From the NCBI GenBank assembly GCA_019240375.1, contig JAFAYN010000406.1, positions 1-5,439 on the forward strand: a stretch of 5,439 bases of DNA, written 5' to 3'. A model generated the notes under the pieces. It had not been told where the DNA came from and did no database searches. It worked only from the letters and a program-made list of their open reading frames with translations. The stretch is from Gemmatimonadota bacterium. GTDB lineage: Bacteria; Gemmatimonadota; Gemmatimonadetes; Longimicrobiales; Longimicrobiaceae. The position numbers and the translations under genes are program-made. Positions 1 to 5,288 of the stretch are shown piece after piece. Positions within the stretch are counted from its first letter, which is position 1; each line of letters starts with the position of its first letter.

Positions 1-1446
1 ATCCGCGTCAACCACCCCGACTCGGTGGACACGCACGCGCTCTTCATGGCGGCGGTGGAGGGGATGGTGGGCGCGGCAGACCCGCACTCGTACGTCCTCC
101 CCGCCACCCGGCTGGTCCCGGCCAAGGAAAAGGAGCTGCGCGAGGGGAGGCTGCAGCCGGTCCCCGTCCGCTTCTCCTACGTCGGCGGGTCGCCGGTGGT
201 GAGCAGCGTGGCCCCGGGCTCGGAAGCCTCGCGGATGGACATCCTCCCCGGCGACGAGCTGGTGGCGGTGGACGGAAAGCCGGTCGCCGCGGAGAGCGCG
301 GAAGAGCTGGACATCTCGCTGGCGGGGGCGCGGGGCTCCACCGTGGCGCTGACGCTGGAGCGCCGCCGGGTGGACGGCTCGCTGGCCCGGCTGGAGCGGA
401 CGGTGAAGCGCGAGAAGCGGGCGGACGACGCCTCCGCCGTCCCCACCGCCTTCATGCTGGACGGGGAAACCGGGTACGTCCGCGTCACCACCTTCGAGAG
501 CGCCCGCGCCGGCGACGACCTGCACCGGGCGCTGGGGACGCTGGAGGGGAAGGGGATGCAGCGGCTGGTGCTCGACCTCCGCGACAACGGCGGGGGGAGC
601 GTGGCCGAGGCGGCGCAGGTGGCGGGGGAGTTCCTCCCCACGGGCTCCGTGGTGTACACGTCGGAGGGGCGCAAGGAGGACGTGGCGAAGACGGTGAAGG
701 TGGAGCGCTCGGCGTGGCGGAGCGAGCGCCGCTACCCGATCGTCCTGCTGGTGAACGACGGGACGGCGAGCGCGTCGGAGCTGGTGGCCGGGGCGCTCCA
801 GGACCACGACCGGGCGCTGATCGTGGGACGCCCCACCTTCGGCAAGTCGCTCATCATGCGTGGCTTCCCGCTCACCGACGGATCCGTGATCATGCTGGTG
901 GTGGGGCACCTGAAGACGCCGTGCGGGCGGGTGATCCAGCGGCAGTACCAGGGAATGACGCGGCGCGACTACTACCGCCTGGCGGGGGAGGAGCGCGACG
1001 TGGCCGGGCGCCCCTCGTGTAAGACCGACGCCGGGCGCACGGTGTACGGCGGGGGCGGGATCTACCCGGACGTGGTCCTCCCCGAGCACGTCGCCGCGCC
1101 GCTCTGGATGGCGAAGGTGCAGGAGGCCGACCTCCCGCTCAAGTGGATCGGCGGGTACGTGTCCGCCACCCCGGACGCCTTCACCACCCCGGAGGCGCTC
1201 GCCGCGAAGCCGATGCTCCCCGCCCAGGCCATCGCCGACTTTCGCGCCTTCGCCGCGCGGCAGGGGGTGGCGATCCCCGAGGGCGCCGAGGTGGACGCGC
1301 GCCTGCAGCGGGCGCTGGTGCTGGGCGTGGCGGCGGTGAAGTGGGGCGAGGCCGGCTTCTACCGGGTGGAAGCCGCGATGGACCCCGAAGTCACTGCGGC
1401 GGTGAAGGAGTTCCCGCGGGCCGGGACCCTCCTGGGCGGGAGCTGA
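1..1446 (+). CDS. S41 family C-terminal-processing peptidase with PDZ domain (5' end outside window)
   Basis: This is a serine protease of the CtpA/Prc (MEROPS S41) type, a family that normally acts in the periplasm or envelope and trims or degrades proteins from their C-termini. The reading frame is open to base 1, so the true start and any signal peptide lie upstream; the GTG at 25 is internal. Residues are counted from that GTG. The GMVGAADPHS segment (13-22) is the usual pre-PDZ helix. A PDZ domain spans about 45-130, with PGDELVAVDG (65-74). The protease core has LVLDLRDNGGG (181-191), the nucleophile in GTASASE (Ser249) and the general-base Lys274 in TFGKS, exactly 25 residues later as in Prc and CtpB. 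The third family residue, Gln at Lys+4, is Met278 here. Cys300 and Cys332 flank an insert ending in YGGGGIYPDV and might form a disulfide. A helical tail of about 110 residues follows. The family assignment is firm; the substrate is unknown. Confidence 0.95.
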   Translation: MRVNHPDSVDTHALFMAAVEGMVGAADPHSYVLPATRLVPAKEKELREGRLQPVPVRFSYVGGSPVVSSVAPGSEASRMDILPGDELVAVDGKPVAAESAEELDISLAGARGSTVALTLERRRVDGSLARLERTVKREKRADDASAVPTAFMLDGETGYVRVTTFESARAGDDLHRALGTLEGKGMQRLVLDLRDNGGGSVAEAAQVAGEFLPTGSVVYTSEGRKEDVAKTVKVERSAWRSERRYPIVLLVNDGTASASELVAGALQDHDRALIVGRPTFGKSLIMRGFPLTDGSVIMLVVGHLKTPCGRVIQRQYQGMTRRDYYRLAGEERDVAGRPSCKTDAGRTVYGGGGIYPDVVLPEHVAAPLWMAKVQEADLPLKWIGGYVSATPDAFTTPEALAAKPMLPAQAIADFRAFAARQGVAIPEGAEVDARLQRALVLGVAAVKWGEAGFYRVEAAMDPEVTAAVKEFPRAGTLLGGS

Positions 1447-1475
1447 CCCGGGAGCGGCGACGCGGGACCGGAACA

Positions 1476-1509
1476 CACGAAGGGGAGCCCAACGGGGCTC
1501 CCCTTCGTG
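1476..1509 (+). terminator. Hairpin terminator after the S41 peptidase gene
   Basis: A perfect 15-bp inverted repeat (left arm 1476-1490, loop AACG 1491-1494, right arm 1495-1509) begins 29 nt after the peptidase stop codon. The stem is GC-rich in its middle and has AAG/CTT towards its base. No T-run follows, so it is not a classical intrinsic terminator. It could act as a U-less terminator or as a 3'-end stabilising structure. The symmetry is seen directly; the function is inferred from position. Confidence 0.7.
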
Positions 1510-1539
1510 CGTGAGGGTGCGCGTCGGGCGCGGCGCCCG

Positions 1540-1545
1540 TATTCT
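1540..1545 (+). promoter_or_regulatory. Possible -10 element upstream of the 128-residue protein gene
   Basis: TATTCT is the only AT-rich hexamer in the otherwise G+C-dense 1510-1589 spacer. It lies just after the hairpin that closes the upstream gene and 44 nt before the ATG at 1590. It matches the TATAAT consensus in four of six positions. No convincing -35 box is visible about 17 nt upstream, so this is a weak call. Confidence 0.25.
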
Positions 1546-1589
1546 ACCGCGGGCCGGAGCCGTCCCCGATCACCCGTTCCCGGAGCACG

Positions 1590-1976
1590 ATGCGGCCGAG
1601 CGTATGGAAGGCGTGGGAGGAGTTCGAGGCCGCGGCGGAGGCCCGCCGCCGCGACCAGCACAATCCCGAAGCGGCGGCGGCGCTGGTGGCGGCGCGCGCC
1701 GCCTTCGAGCGGACCCTGGCGGAGGTGGCGCCCCGGGTGCCGTACCGGACCCGCCGGGTGGGCGACCTGCGCCCCGGGCGCGACGGGGGGAAGGTGCACC
1801 TGGCCCCGACCGGGACGGTCGCCATCCAGGGGTTCCGCCGGGCGAGAGGGCAGACGCTGTGCGGCGCGCCCGGCGGGCGGTACGAGGGGGAGCGGCCGGT
1901 GACCTGCACCGCCTGCCTGCGCCTGCTGGACCGCCACGTGGACCTGGAGCAGGACCCGCCGGAGCTGGGGCTGTAG
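1590..1976 (+). CDS. Hypothetical 128-residue protein with a possible Cys/His zinc-binding C-terminus
   Basis: I do not recognise a named family. The frame has strongly G/C-biased third codon positions and a balanced, protein-like composition, unlike the Arg/Gly/Pro-rich overlapping frames. The ATG at 1590 is preceded by GGAG (1582-1585) with a short 4-nt spacer. Residues 5-50 look like two amphipathic helices rich in Glu, Arg and Ala. Residues 66-115 hold KVHLAP (His70), TLCG (Cys91) and VTCTACLRLL (Cys106 and Cys109). The His, single Cys and CxxC arrangement resembles small zinc-ribbon-like proteins that end in 'VTCxxCL'. There is no signal peptide or membrane segment, so a cytoplasmic location is likely. 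It lies between two hairpins or dyads, 137 nt before the TPR gene, and may be monocistronic. Metal binding is inferred from residue spacing only. Confidence 0.72.
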   Translation: MRPSVWKAWEEFEAAAEARRRDQHNPEAAAALVAARAAFERTLAEVAPRVPYRTRRVGDLRPGRDGGKVHLAPTGTVAIQGFRRARGQTLCGAPGGRYEGERPVTCTACLRLLDRHVDLEQDPPELGL

Positions 1977-1996
1977 CCCGGCGCGGAGTGGTGTTT

Positions 1997-2022
1997 CCAT
2001 ACGCGCCGACCTCCCGGTATGG
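1997..2022 (+). promoter_or_regulatory. Inverted repeat upstream of the TPR gene (possible operator)
   Basis: CCATAC (1997-2002) and GTATGG (2017-2022) form a perfect 6-bp dyad with 14 nt between the arms. It sits in the 137-nt spacer between the small Cys/His protein gene and the TPR gene, about 92 nt before the TPR start. It could be a repressor site or a weak hairpin. No good -35/-10 pair was found nearby, so its role is uncertain. Confidence 0.25.
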
Positions 2023-2113
2023 CGCGTGCGGGCCGTACGTCTTACCCTTTCTCTCGCGCCTGGTCCTGCGCGGGCCCCGCCCACGCTCCCTCCTCCCGCA
2101 CAGGAGCCGTCCC

Positions 2114-3412
2114 ATGAGCGACCCCGGATCCGAGCTCCCGCCCCCCGCCTCCCGACATGGAGGCCCGCGCTCCCCCTTCCCGGGCTTCGGCGAGCCGTTC
2201 GAGGGCGCGTCCATCCTGGACGAGCTCCCGCTCCGGCTGGCCTGCCTGCTCTGGGAGGCGCACCGCGAGGTGAGCGCGTGGACGACGACCGGGCCGGAGG
2301 AGCGGGCGGGGATGTTCGCGCCGGGGGCGGTGGAGCGGTGGGCCGTGTCCATGGCGCGCCTCGCCCGGCGCGACGAGCCCCTGCGCCCCGCGCTCGACGT
2401 CCTGCGCGAGCTGCTGGCCGACCCCGCGGGAACGGACCCGCGCCGGGTCGCCGCGGCGTGCGAGCGCATCTCCGCCTGGGCCGGGGAGCACGGGGCGCCG
2501 TGCACGCGCTTCTGGTTCCTGTCCGACGCGTCGCGCTGCCTCCCCGGCGACGTCCGCCTCCTGTACCGCGTGGGGTGCCTGGCCCGCGACGCCGCCCGCT
2601 GGGAGGTCGCGGAGCTGCACTTCCAGCAGGGCGTGGTGGTGGCGAGGCGGGTGCGCGACCGCGAAGGACAGGCGATGTCGCTGCTCGGCCTGGGGAACAT
2701 GCACTACCGCCAGGGCGACACCCGGGCCGCCCGCGCGACGCTGACCACCGGGCTCAGGGTGGCACGCAGGTACCGACTGGGCGAGTACGAGGGGAGAGCG
2801 CTGCACGACCTGTTCGGCGTCGCGGCGCACGGGGGAGATTGCACCAGGGCGGAAGACCATGCCCGCGAAGCGCTGAGAGCGTACGGATCCGGGCACCCGC
2901 TGATCCCCCGGCTCGCGCACGACGTCGCCTACTTCTGGAATAACCAGGGGCACTACGCACGGGCGCTGCGGGTCCTCCAGGCACTCCTGCCCCATTTCGA
3001 GCGCGACCCGGAGCAGCGGACCCTCGCTCTCGGGAGTCTCGCGCGAGCCGCCGGCGGGTACGGAGACGCGGCGCTGTTCTCCAGGACCTGGAGTGAGCTG
3101 TGGAAGCTGGTCGAAGAGCCCGCGGCCCGGGCCGTCGTGACCGCGTCCCTGATCGGCGCGGCCCGTGGGGCAATCTGTCTGCGTGACTGGGAGTGCGCCC
3201 GCCGGACCGCGGACACCGTGCTGCGAATTGCTCAGGAGCGCAGGGAGGCGGATGTTGCCCTCGCCGCGGAGGAGATCCTGAACCTGGTTGAGGCTCGGTG
3301 GGAATGCATCCCGGAGCTGGACCGCCCCGGGTACATGGCTTCCTCCGGCCGTGACAGCACGCTTGTGGTCGACCTGCTCCGCGTGCTGGAGGAAGGTGCG
3401 GCCGCCCGTTAG
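2114..3412 (+). CDS. TPR-repeat protein, cytoplasmic, unknown partner
   Basis: This 432-residue protein is built mostly of tetratricopeptide-type helical pairs, a protein-protein interaction scaffold. The ATG at 2114 is chosen because AGGAG (2102-2106) sits 7 nt upstream; the same frame is open back to 1511, but that stretch reads as low-complexity Pro/Gly/Arg and overlaps the upstream gene. Residues 1-30 are a Pro/Gly-rich, probably disordered lead. Residues 35-135 are helical (LRLACLLWEAHREV, ALDVLRELL). TPR-like repeats are visible at about 145-178, 185-218 (LLGLGNMHYRQGDTRAARATL is the clearest), 225-257, 267-297 and 345-375. No signal peptide, membrane segment, HTH or kinase domain is present, so it resembles the sensor half of regulatory TPR proteins without an output domain. 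It has nine cysteines (44, 116, 130, 142, 155, 243, 355, 361, 398), many for a cytoplasmic scaffold. It is convergent with the small lipoprotein gene. The fold is fairly sure; the function is unknown. Confidence 0.85.
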   Translation: MSDPGSELPPPASRHGGPRSPFPGFGEPFEGASILDELPLRLACLLWEAHREVSAWTTTGPEERAGMFAPGAVERWAVSMARLARRDEPLRPALDVLRELLADPAGTDPRRVAAACERISAWAGEHGAPCTRFWFLSDASRCLPGDVRLLYRVGCLARDAARWEVAELHFQQGVVVARRVRDREGQAMSLLGLGNMHYRQGDTRAARATLTTGLRVARRYRLGEYEGRALHDLFGVAAHGGDCTRAEDHAREALRAYGSGHPLIPRLAHDVAYFWNNQGHYARALRVLQALLPHFERDPEQRTLALGSLARAAGGYGDAALFSRTWSELWKLVEEPAARAVVTASLIGAARGAICLRDWECARRTADTVLRIAQERREADVALAAEEILNLVEARWECIPELDRPGYMASSGRDSTLVVDLLRVLEEGAAAR

Positions 3413-3413
3413 G

Positions 3414-3435
3414 CTCCGCGGCCGCACGGCCGGAG
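3414..3435. terminator. Possible bidirectional hairpin between convergent genes
   Basis: CTCC (3414-3417) pairs with GGAG (3432-3435), and GGCC (3420-3423) with GGCC (3428-3431), leaving a GC bulge and a GCAC loop. The imperfect hairpin fills the 35-nt gap between the stop of the TPR gene (3412, +) and the stop of the lipoprotein gene (3448, -). There is no T-run on either side, so the terminator role rests mainly on position. Confidence 0.35.
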
Positions 3436-3447
3436 GTGAGTGAACCG

Positions 3448-3636
3448 TCAGGTGCCGGAGCCCATCGTTCCACCCCCGTCGCCACCCCCGCCACCAGCAC
3501 TGGTCCCTCCGCTGCCGGTGTCGCTGTCATGAGCCGGCGCGGTGGGGCGAGGTGGGTGGTCGGGGCCGGTCGGGTCGGCGGCGCTGCAGGCGGCGAGCAG
3601 AGCCAGCAGCGGAAGCACGATGCGCAGGATCTTCAT
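3448..3636 (-). CDS. Small Gly-rich lipoprotein (62 residues)
   Basis: Reading the minus strand from an ATG at 3636 gives MKILRIVLPLLALLAAC followed by a 45-residue low-complexity tail. The N-terminus is a textbook lipoprotein signal: Lys2 and Arg5, a Leu-rich core, then the lipobox LAAC with the lipidated Cys at residue 17. The mature part starts SAADPTGP, runs through a Pro/Thr segment (DHPPRPTAPAH) and ends in a Gly/Ser/Thr-rich tail (about residues 41-62) ending in GTMGSGT. GGAG lies 5 nt before the start (minus strand, 3645-3642). The longer same-strand frame from 3720 is rejected because its extra 28 residues would bury the signal peptide behind a Pro-rich stretch. After processing the mature peptide would be about 46 residues, anchored in the inner or outer membrane. 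No folded domain is visible and the function is unknown. It is easy to miss in automatic annotation. Confidence 0.7.
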   Translation of the reverse strand: MKILRIVLPLLALLAACSAADPTGPDHPPRPTAPAHDSDTGSGGTSAGGGGGDGGGTMGSGT

Positions 3637-3684
3637 GGAGTCTCCGGGAGGAAAAAGAGGAAAATGAGGGGGGAACCCGCCGGG

Positions 3685-3713
3685 AAAGTGAACCCCGCAG
3701 GGGGGCAAGTCAA
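3685..3713 (-). promoter_or_regulatory. Candidate promoter of the small lipoprotein gene
   Basis: On the minus strand TTGACT (3713-3708) matches the -35 consensus TTGACA in five of six positions. It is followed after exactly 17 nt by CACTTT (3690-3685), a poor -10 box. The implied transcript start is near 3678, giving a leader of about 40 nt with the GGAG site near its end. Spacing and -35 match support the call; the weak -10 limits it. Confidence 0.4.
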
Positions 3714-3851
3714 CGCGCACGGAGGAAGTATCGGCGCCCTCCGGCTAAGCGCCGGCGCGGAATTCACTTCCACTCCCTTTCCTCCACCGTTCGGGCCCCA
3801 ACCTCCCGCCCGCTTCCGCGCACCCCGGTCCGACCCGCGGAAACGAACCTC

Positions 3852-3880
3852 TTTTGCGGGCCTGCGCCCGCGTTATTTTG
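3852..3880 (+). promoter_or_regulatory. Candidate promoter of the CFA-synthase-like gene, with hairpin in its spacer
   Basis: TTTTG (3852-3856) and TATTTTG (3874-3880) are separated by 17 nt, resembling the TTTG / TAnnTTTG promoters known from Bacteroidota. The spacer holds a perfect inverted repeat, GCGGGC (3856-3861), loop CTGC, GCCCGC (3866-3871). A transcript from here would begin near 3887 and have a leader of about 120 nt. The same bases can be read as a short intrinsic terminator or attenuator, because the hairpin is followed by GTTATTTTGTT. The promoter reading is preferred because no plus-strand gene lies between 3412 and this site. Confidence 0.45.
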
Positions 3881-4007
3881 TTCATCGCATGTAGCACCTG
3901 CTCCGCGGCCCCGGATACGCGACGCACCCGCGTCCGTCCCGGTCCCCGCACCACTCCGGGATCTACCAGCACGGCGAGGCGGAACACCCACCCAGAGGAG
4001 AAGCGCG

Positions 4008-5210
4008 ATGGAGAGCACGGTCACGGGTACCACGGTTTCGGGCGATGCGGCTTCGGGCACATTCGGGCGGCTGGTCCGGCTGATCGAGCGGCGGTACGAG
4101 TCCTTCTTCCCCCCCGGCCAGGGGATCACCTTCGCGCTGCAGCAGGCGGGGAAGGCTCCACACGTGTTCGGCCCCGGCGAGCCCGAGGTCACCCTGGTGG
4201 TGCACGACAAGAGCGCGGTGGCGGCGCTGGGGAGCATGGACCGGACGACCATCTGCGAAGCGTACATGGACGGGTCGTTCGACATCGAGGGGGACATCAC
4301 CCGCATCCTCTCCATGCGCAACTTCTTCCCGGACCGCCACCCGCTGCGCTTCGCCTGGCGCTTCGCCCAGCCCTTCATCTTCGGGCAGGTGTCGAGCGAC
4401 AAGAAGTGGATCGCCCAGCACTACGACTACGACCAGGACTTCTACCTCCTCTGGCTCGACCGGGAGCACCGGTGCTACTCGCAGGGGATCTTCGCGCACG
4501 ACGACGAGCCGCTGGAGGACGCCATCACCCGCAAGCTGGACACCGCCATCGAGGCCACGGGGTTGAAGCCGGGCGATCGGGTGCTGGACATCGGTGGGGG
4601 GTGGGGGGCGTTCCTGGAGTACGCGGGGAACAAGGGGATCCACGTCACCTCGCTCACCATCTCCAGGGAGTCGGAGAAGTTCCTGAACGGGATCATCGCC
4701 CGGGACGGGCTCCCCTGCCAGGCGCTGCGCGAGCACTTCTTCGAGCACCAGCCGGCCGAGCGCTACGACGCCATCGTCAACCTGGGCGTGACCGAGCACC
4801 TCCCGGACTACCGCGCCTCGCTGGCCAAGTACCAGGCGCTGCTCAAGCCGGGCGGCAAGATCTACCTGGACGCCAGCGCCGCGCGCGTCAAGTACTCGGT
4901 GTCCGACTTCCTGGAAAAGTACATCTACCCCGGGAACGGCTCGCTCCTGTGCCTGCACGACTACCTGACGGAGCTGTCGAAGACCCCCTTCGAGCTGCTC
5001 TCGGTGGCCAACGACCGGCACAACTACTACCTCACCATCAAGCACTGGGCGCAGCGGCTGGACGACGCCCGCGAGGAGGTGGAGCGGCGCTGGGGGAAGA
5101 CGCTGTACCGCAAGTTCCAGCTCTACCTCTGGGGGTGCGCCGACGGGTTCTCGCGCGACATGATCCAGGCGTACCGCTGGGTGCTCCACCTCCCCGAGAG
5201 CGCGGGCTGA
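4008..5210 (+). CDS. Cyclopropane-fatty-acyl-phospholipid synthase family SAM methyltransferase, divergent active site
   Basis: Family members transfer a methyl from S-adenosylmethionine to the double bond of acyl chains in membrane lipids, giving cyclopropane, methyl-branched or related products. The start at 4008 is set by AGAGGAG (3994-4000), 7 nt upstream. The 400 residues are close to the E. coli Cfa length (about 380). Residues 20-110 match the N-terminal lipid-binding domain (ICEAYMDGSFDIEGDI). HYDYDQDFYLLWLD (138-151) matches the family HYDxGNDFYxLWLD. The SAM site is VLDIGGGWGAF (192-202), usually DIGCGWG. Other family positions are THIS-type strand LTIS (216-219), NLGVTEHL (258-265, with conserved Glu263), YIYPGNGSL (305-313) and Tyr340 before Trp347. 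By eye, bicarbonate-site Cys is Gln159 (or Ser158), His is Asp288 and Ile is Ser290. No signal peptide; acts at the cytoplasmic membrane face. The family is certain; a true cyclopropane synthase reaction is doubtful. Confidence 0.93.
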   Translation: MESTVTGTTVSGDAASGTFGRLVRLIERRYESFFPPGQGITFALQQAGKAPHVFGPGEPEVTLVVHDKSAVAALGSMDRTTICEAYMDGSFDIEGDITRILSMRNFFPDRHPLRFAWRFAQPFIFGQVSSDKKWIAQHYDYDQDFYLLWLDREHRCYSQGIFAHDDEPLEDAITRKLDTAIEATGLKPGDRVLDIGGGWGAFLEYAGNKGIHVTSLTISRESEKFLNGIIARDGLPCQALREHFFEHQPAERYDAIVNLGVTEHLPDYRASLAKYQALLKPGGKIYLDASAARVKYSVSDFLEKYIYPGNGSLLCLHDYLTELSKTPFELLSVANDRHNYYLTIKHWAQRLDDAREEVERRWGKTLYRKFQLYLWGCADGFSRDMIQAYRWVLHLPESAG

Positions 5211-5243
5211 CCGGTCCGCTCCCGCTTTCCCTTCATCCCGCGT

Positions 5244-5270
5244 CCCCGGCCCTCGCGAAACGGCCCGGGG
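5244..5270 (+). terminator. Possible hairpin after the CFA-synthase-like gene
   Basis: CCCCGGCC (5244-5251) can pair with GGCCCGGGG (5262-5270) with one bulged C and a 10-nt loop containing GCGAAA. It begins 33 nt after the methyltransferase stop and ends just before the AT-rich motif of the next gene. No T-run follows. Such pairing arises easily in this base composition, so the call is weak. Confidence 0.3.
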
Positions 5271-5275
5271 GCGCG

Positions 5276-5281
5276 TAGTTT
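5276..5281 (+). promoter_or_regulatory. Possible -10 element giving a leaderless symporter transcript
   Basis: TAGTTT (followed by G) is the only AT-rich stretch in the 78-nt spacer before the symporter gene. It ends 7 nt before the ATG at 5289, which is the usual distance from a -10 box to the transcript start, so the mRNA could begin at or next to the start codon. No Shine-Dalgarno sequence lies 4-12 nt before the ATG. It closely matches TATTTTG in front of the methyltransferase gene. No clear -35 box was found. Confidence 0.35.
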
Positions 5282-5288
5282 GGCGCGC

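Larger units (their letters stand above)
3637..4007. other. 371-nt divergent intergenic region
   Basis: This region separates the minus-strand lipoprotein gene from the plus-strand CFA-synthase-like gene and holds no credible gene of its own. It is visibly richer in A and T than its surroundings. It contains a purine-rich plus-strand stretch at 3646-3679 (the lipoprotein leader), a small 5-bp hairpin at 3741-3755 (CCGGC, TAAGC loop, GCCGG), candidate promoters on each strand, and a GC-rich hairpin at 3856-3871. An ATG directly followed by TAG (3889-3894) lies just downstream of the plus-strand promoter-like motif. Confidence 0.7.

Noticed and set aside
1511..2113. Upstream extension of the TPR gene frame
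   Set aside because: The translation is low-complexity Arg/Gly/Pro, overlaps the better-supported gene at 1590-1976, and the ATG at 2114 has a proper AGGAG site. It is an open frame produced by high GC.
2042..3427. Long minus-strand open frame antisense to the TPR gene
   Set aside because: It mirrors the plus-strand gene with Pro/Arg/Gly-rich, domain-free translation, as expected for the antisense of a high-GC gene.
3637..3720. Upstream start for the small lipoprotein (90-residue version)
   Set aside because: It would place a Pro-rich stretch before the signal peptide; the internal ATG at 3636 has GGAG at 5 nt and begins exactly at the Lys-containing signal.
3436..3894. Plus-strand open frame across the lipoprotein gene and intergenic region
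   Set aside because: Low-complexity Gly/Ala/Arg protein with no ribosome-binding site and no recognisable domain; the minus-strand lipoprotein signal is far stronger evidence.
3889..3894. ATG-TAG minimal upstream reading frame
   Set aside because: A start followed directly by a stop is striking next to a possible transcript start, but it lacks an SD site and one such hexamer is likely by chance. It is mentioned only as a detail of the promoter region.
3963..5189. Minus-strand open frame antisense to the methyltransferase gene
   Set aside because: Val/Leu/Arg-rich with no domain, and fully overlaps an unmistakable CFA-synthase-family gene on the other strand.
3854..5278. Second plus-strand frame over the methyltransferase gene
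   Set aside because: The translation is Arg/Pro/Gly/Ala-rich shadow sequence in the wrong codon phase.
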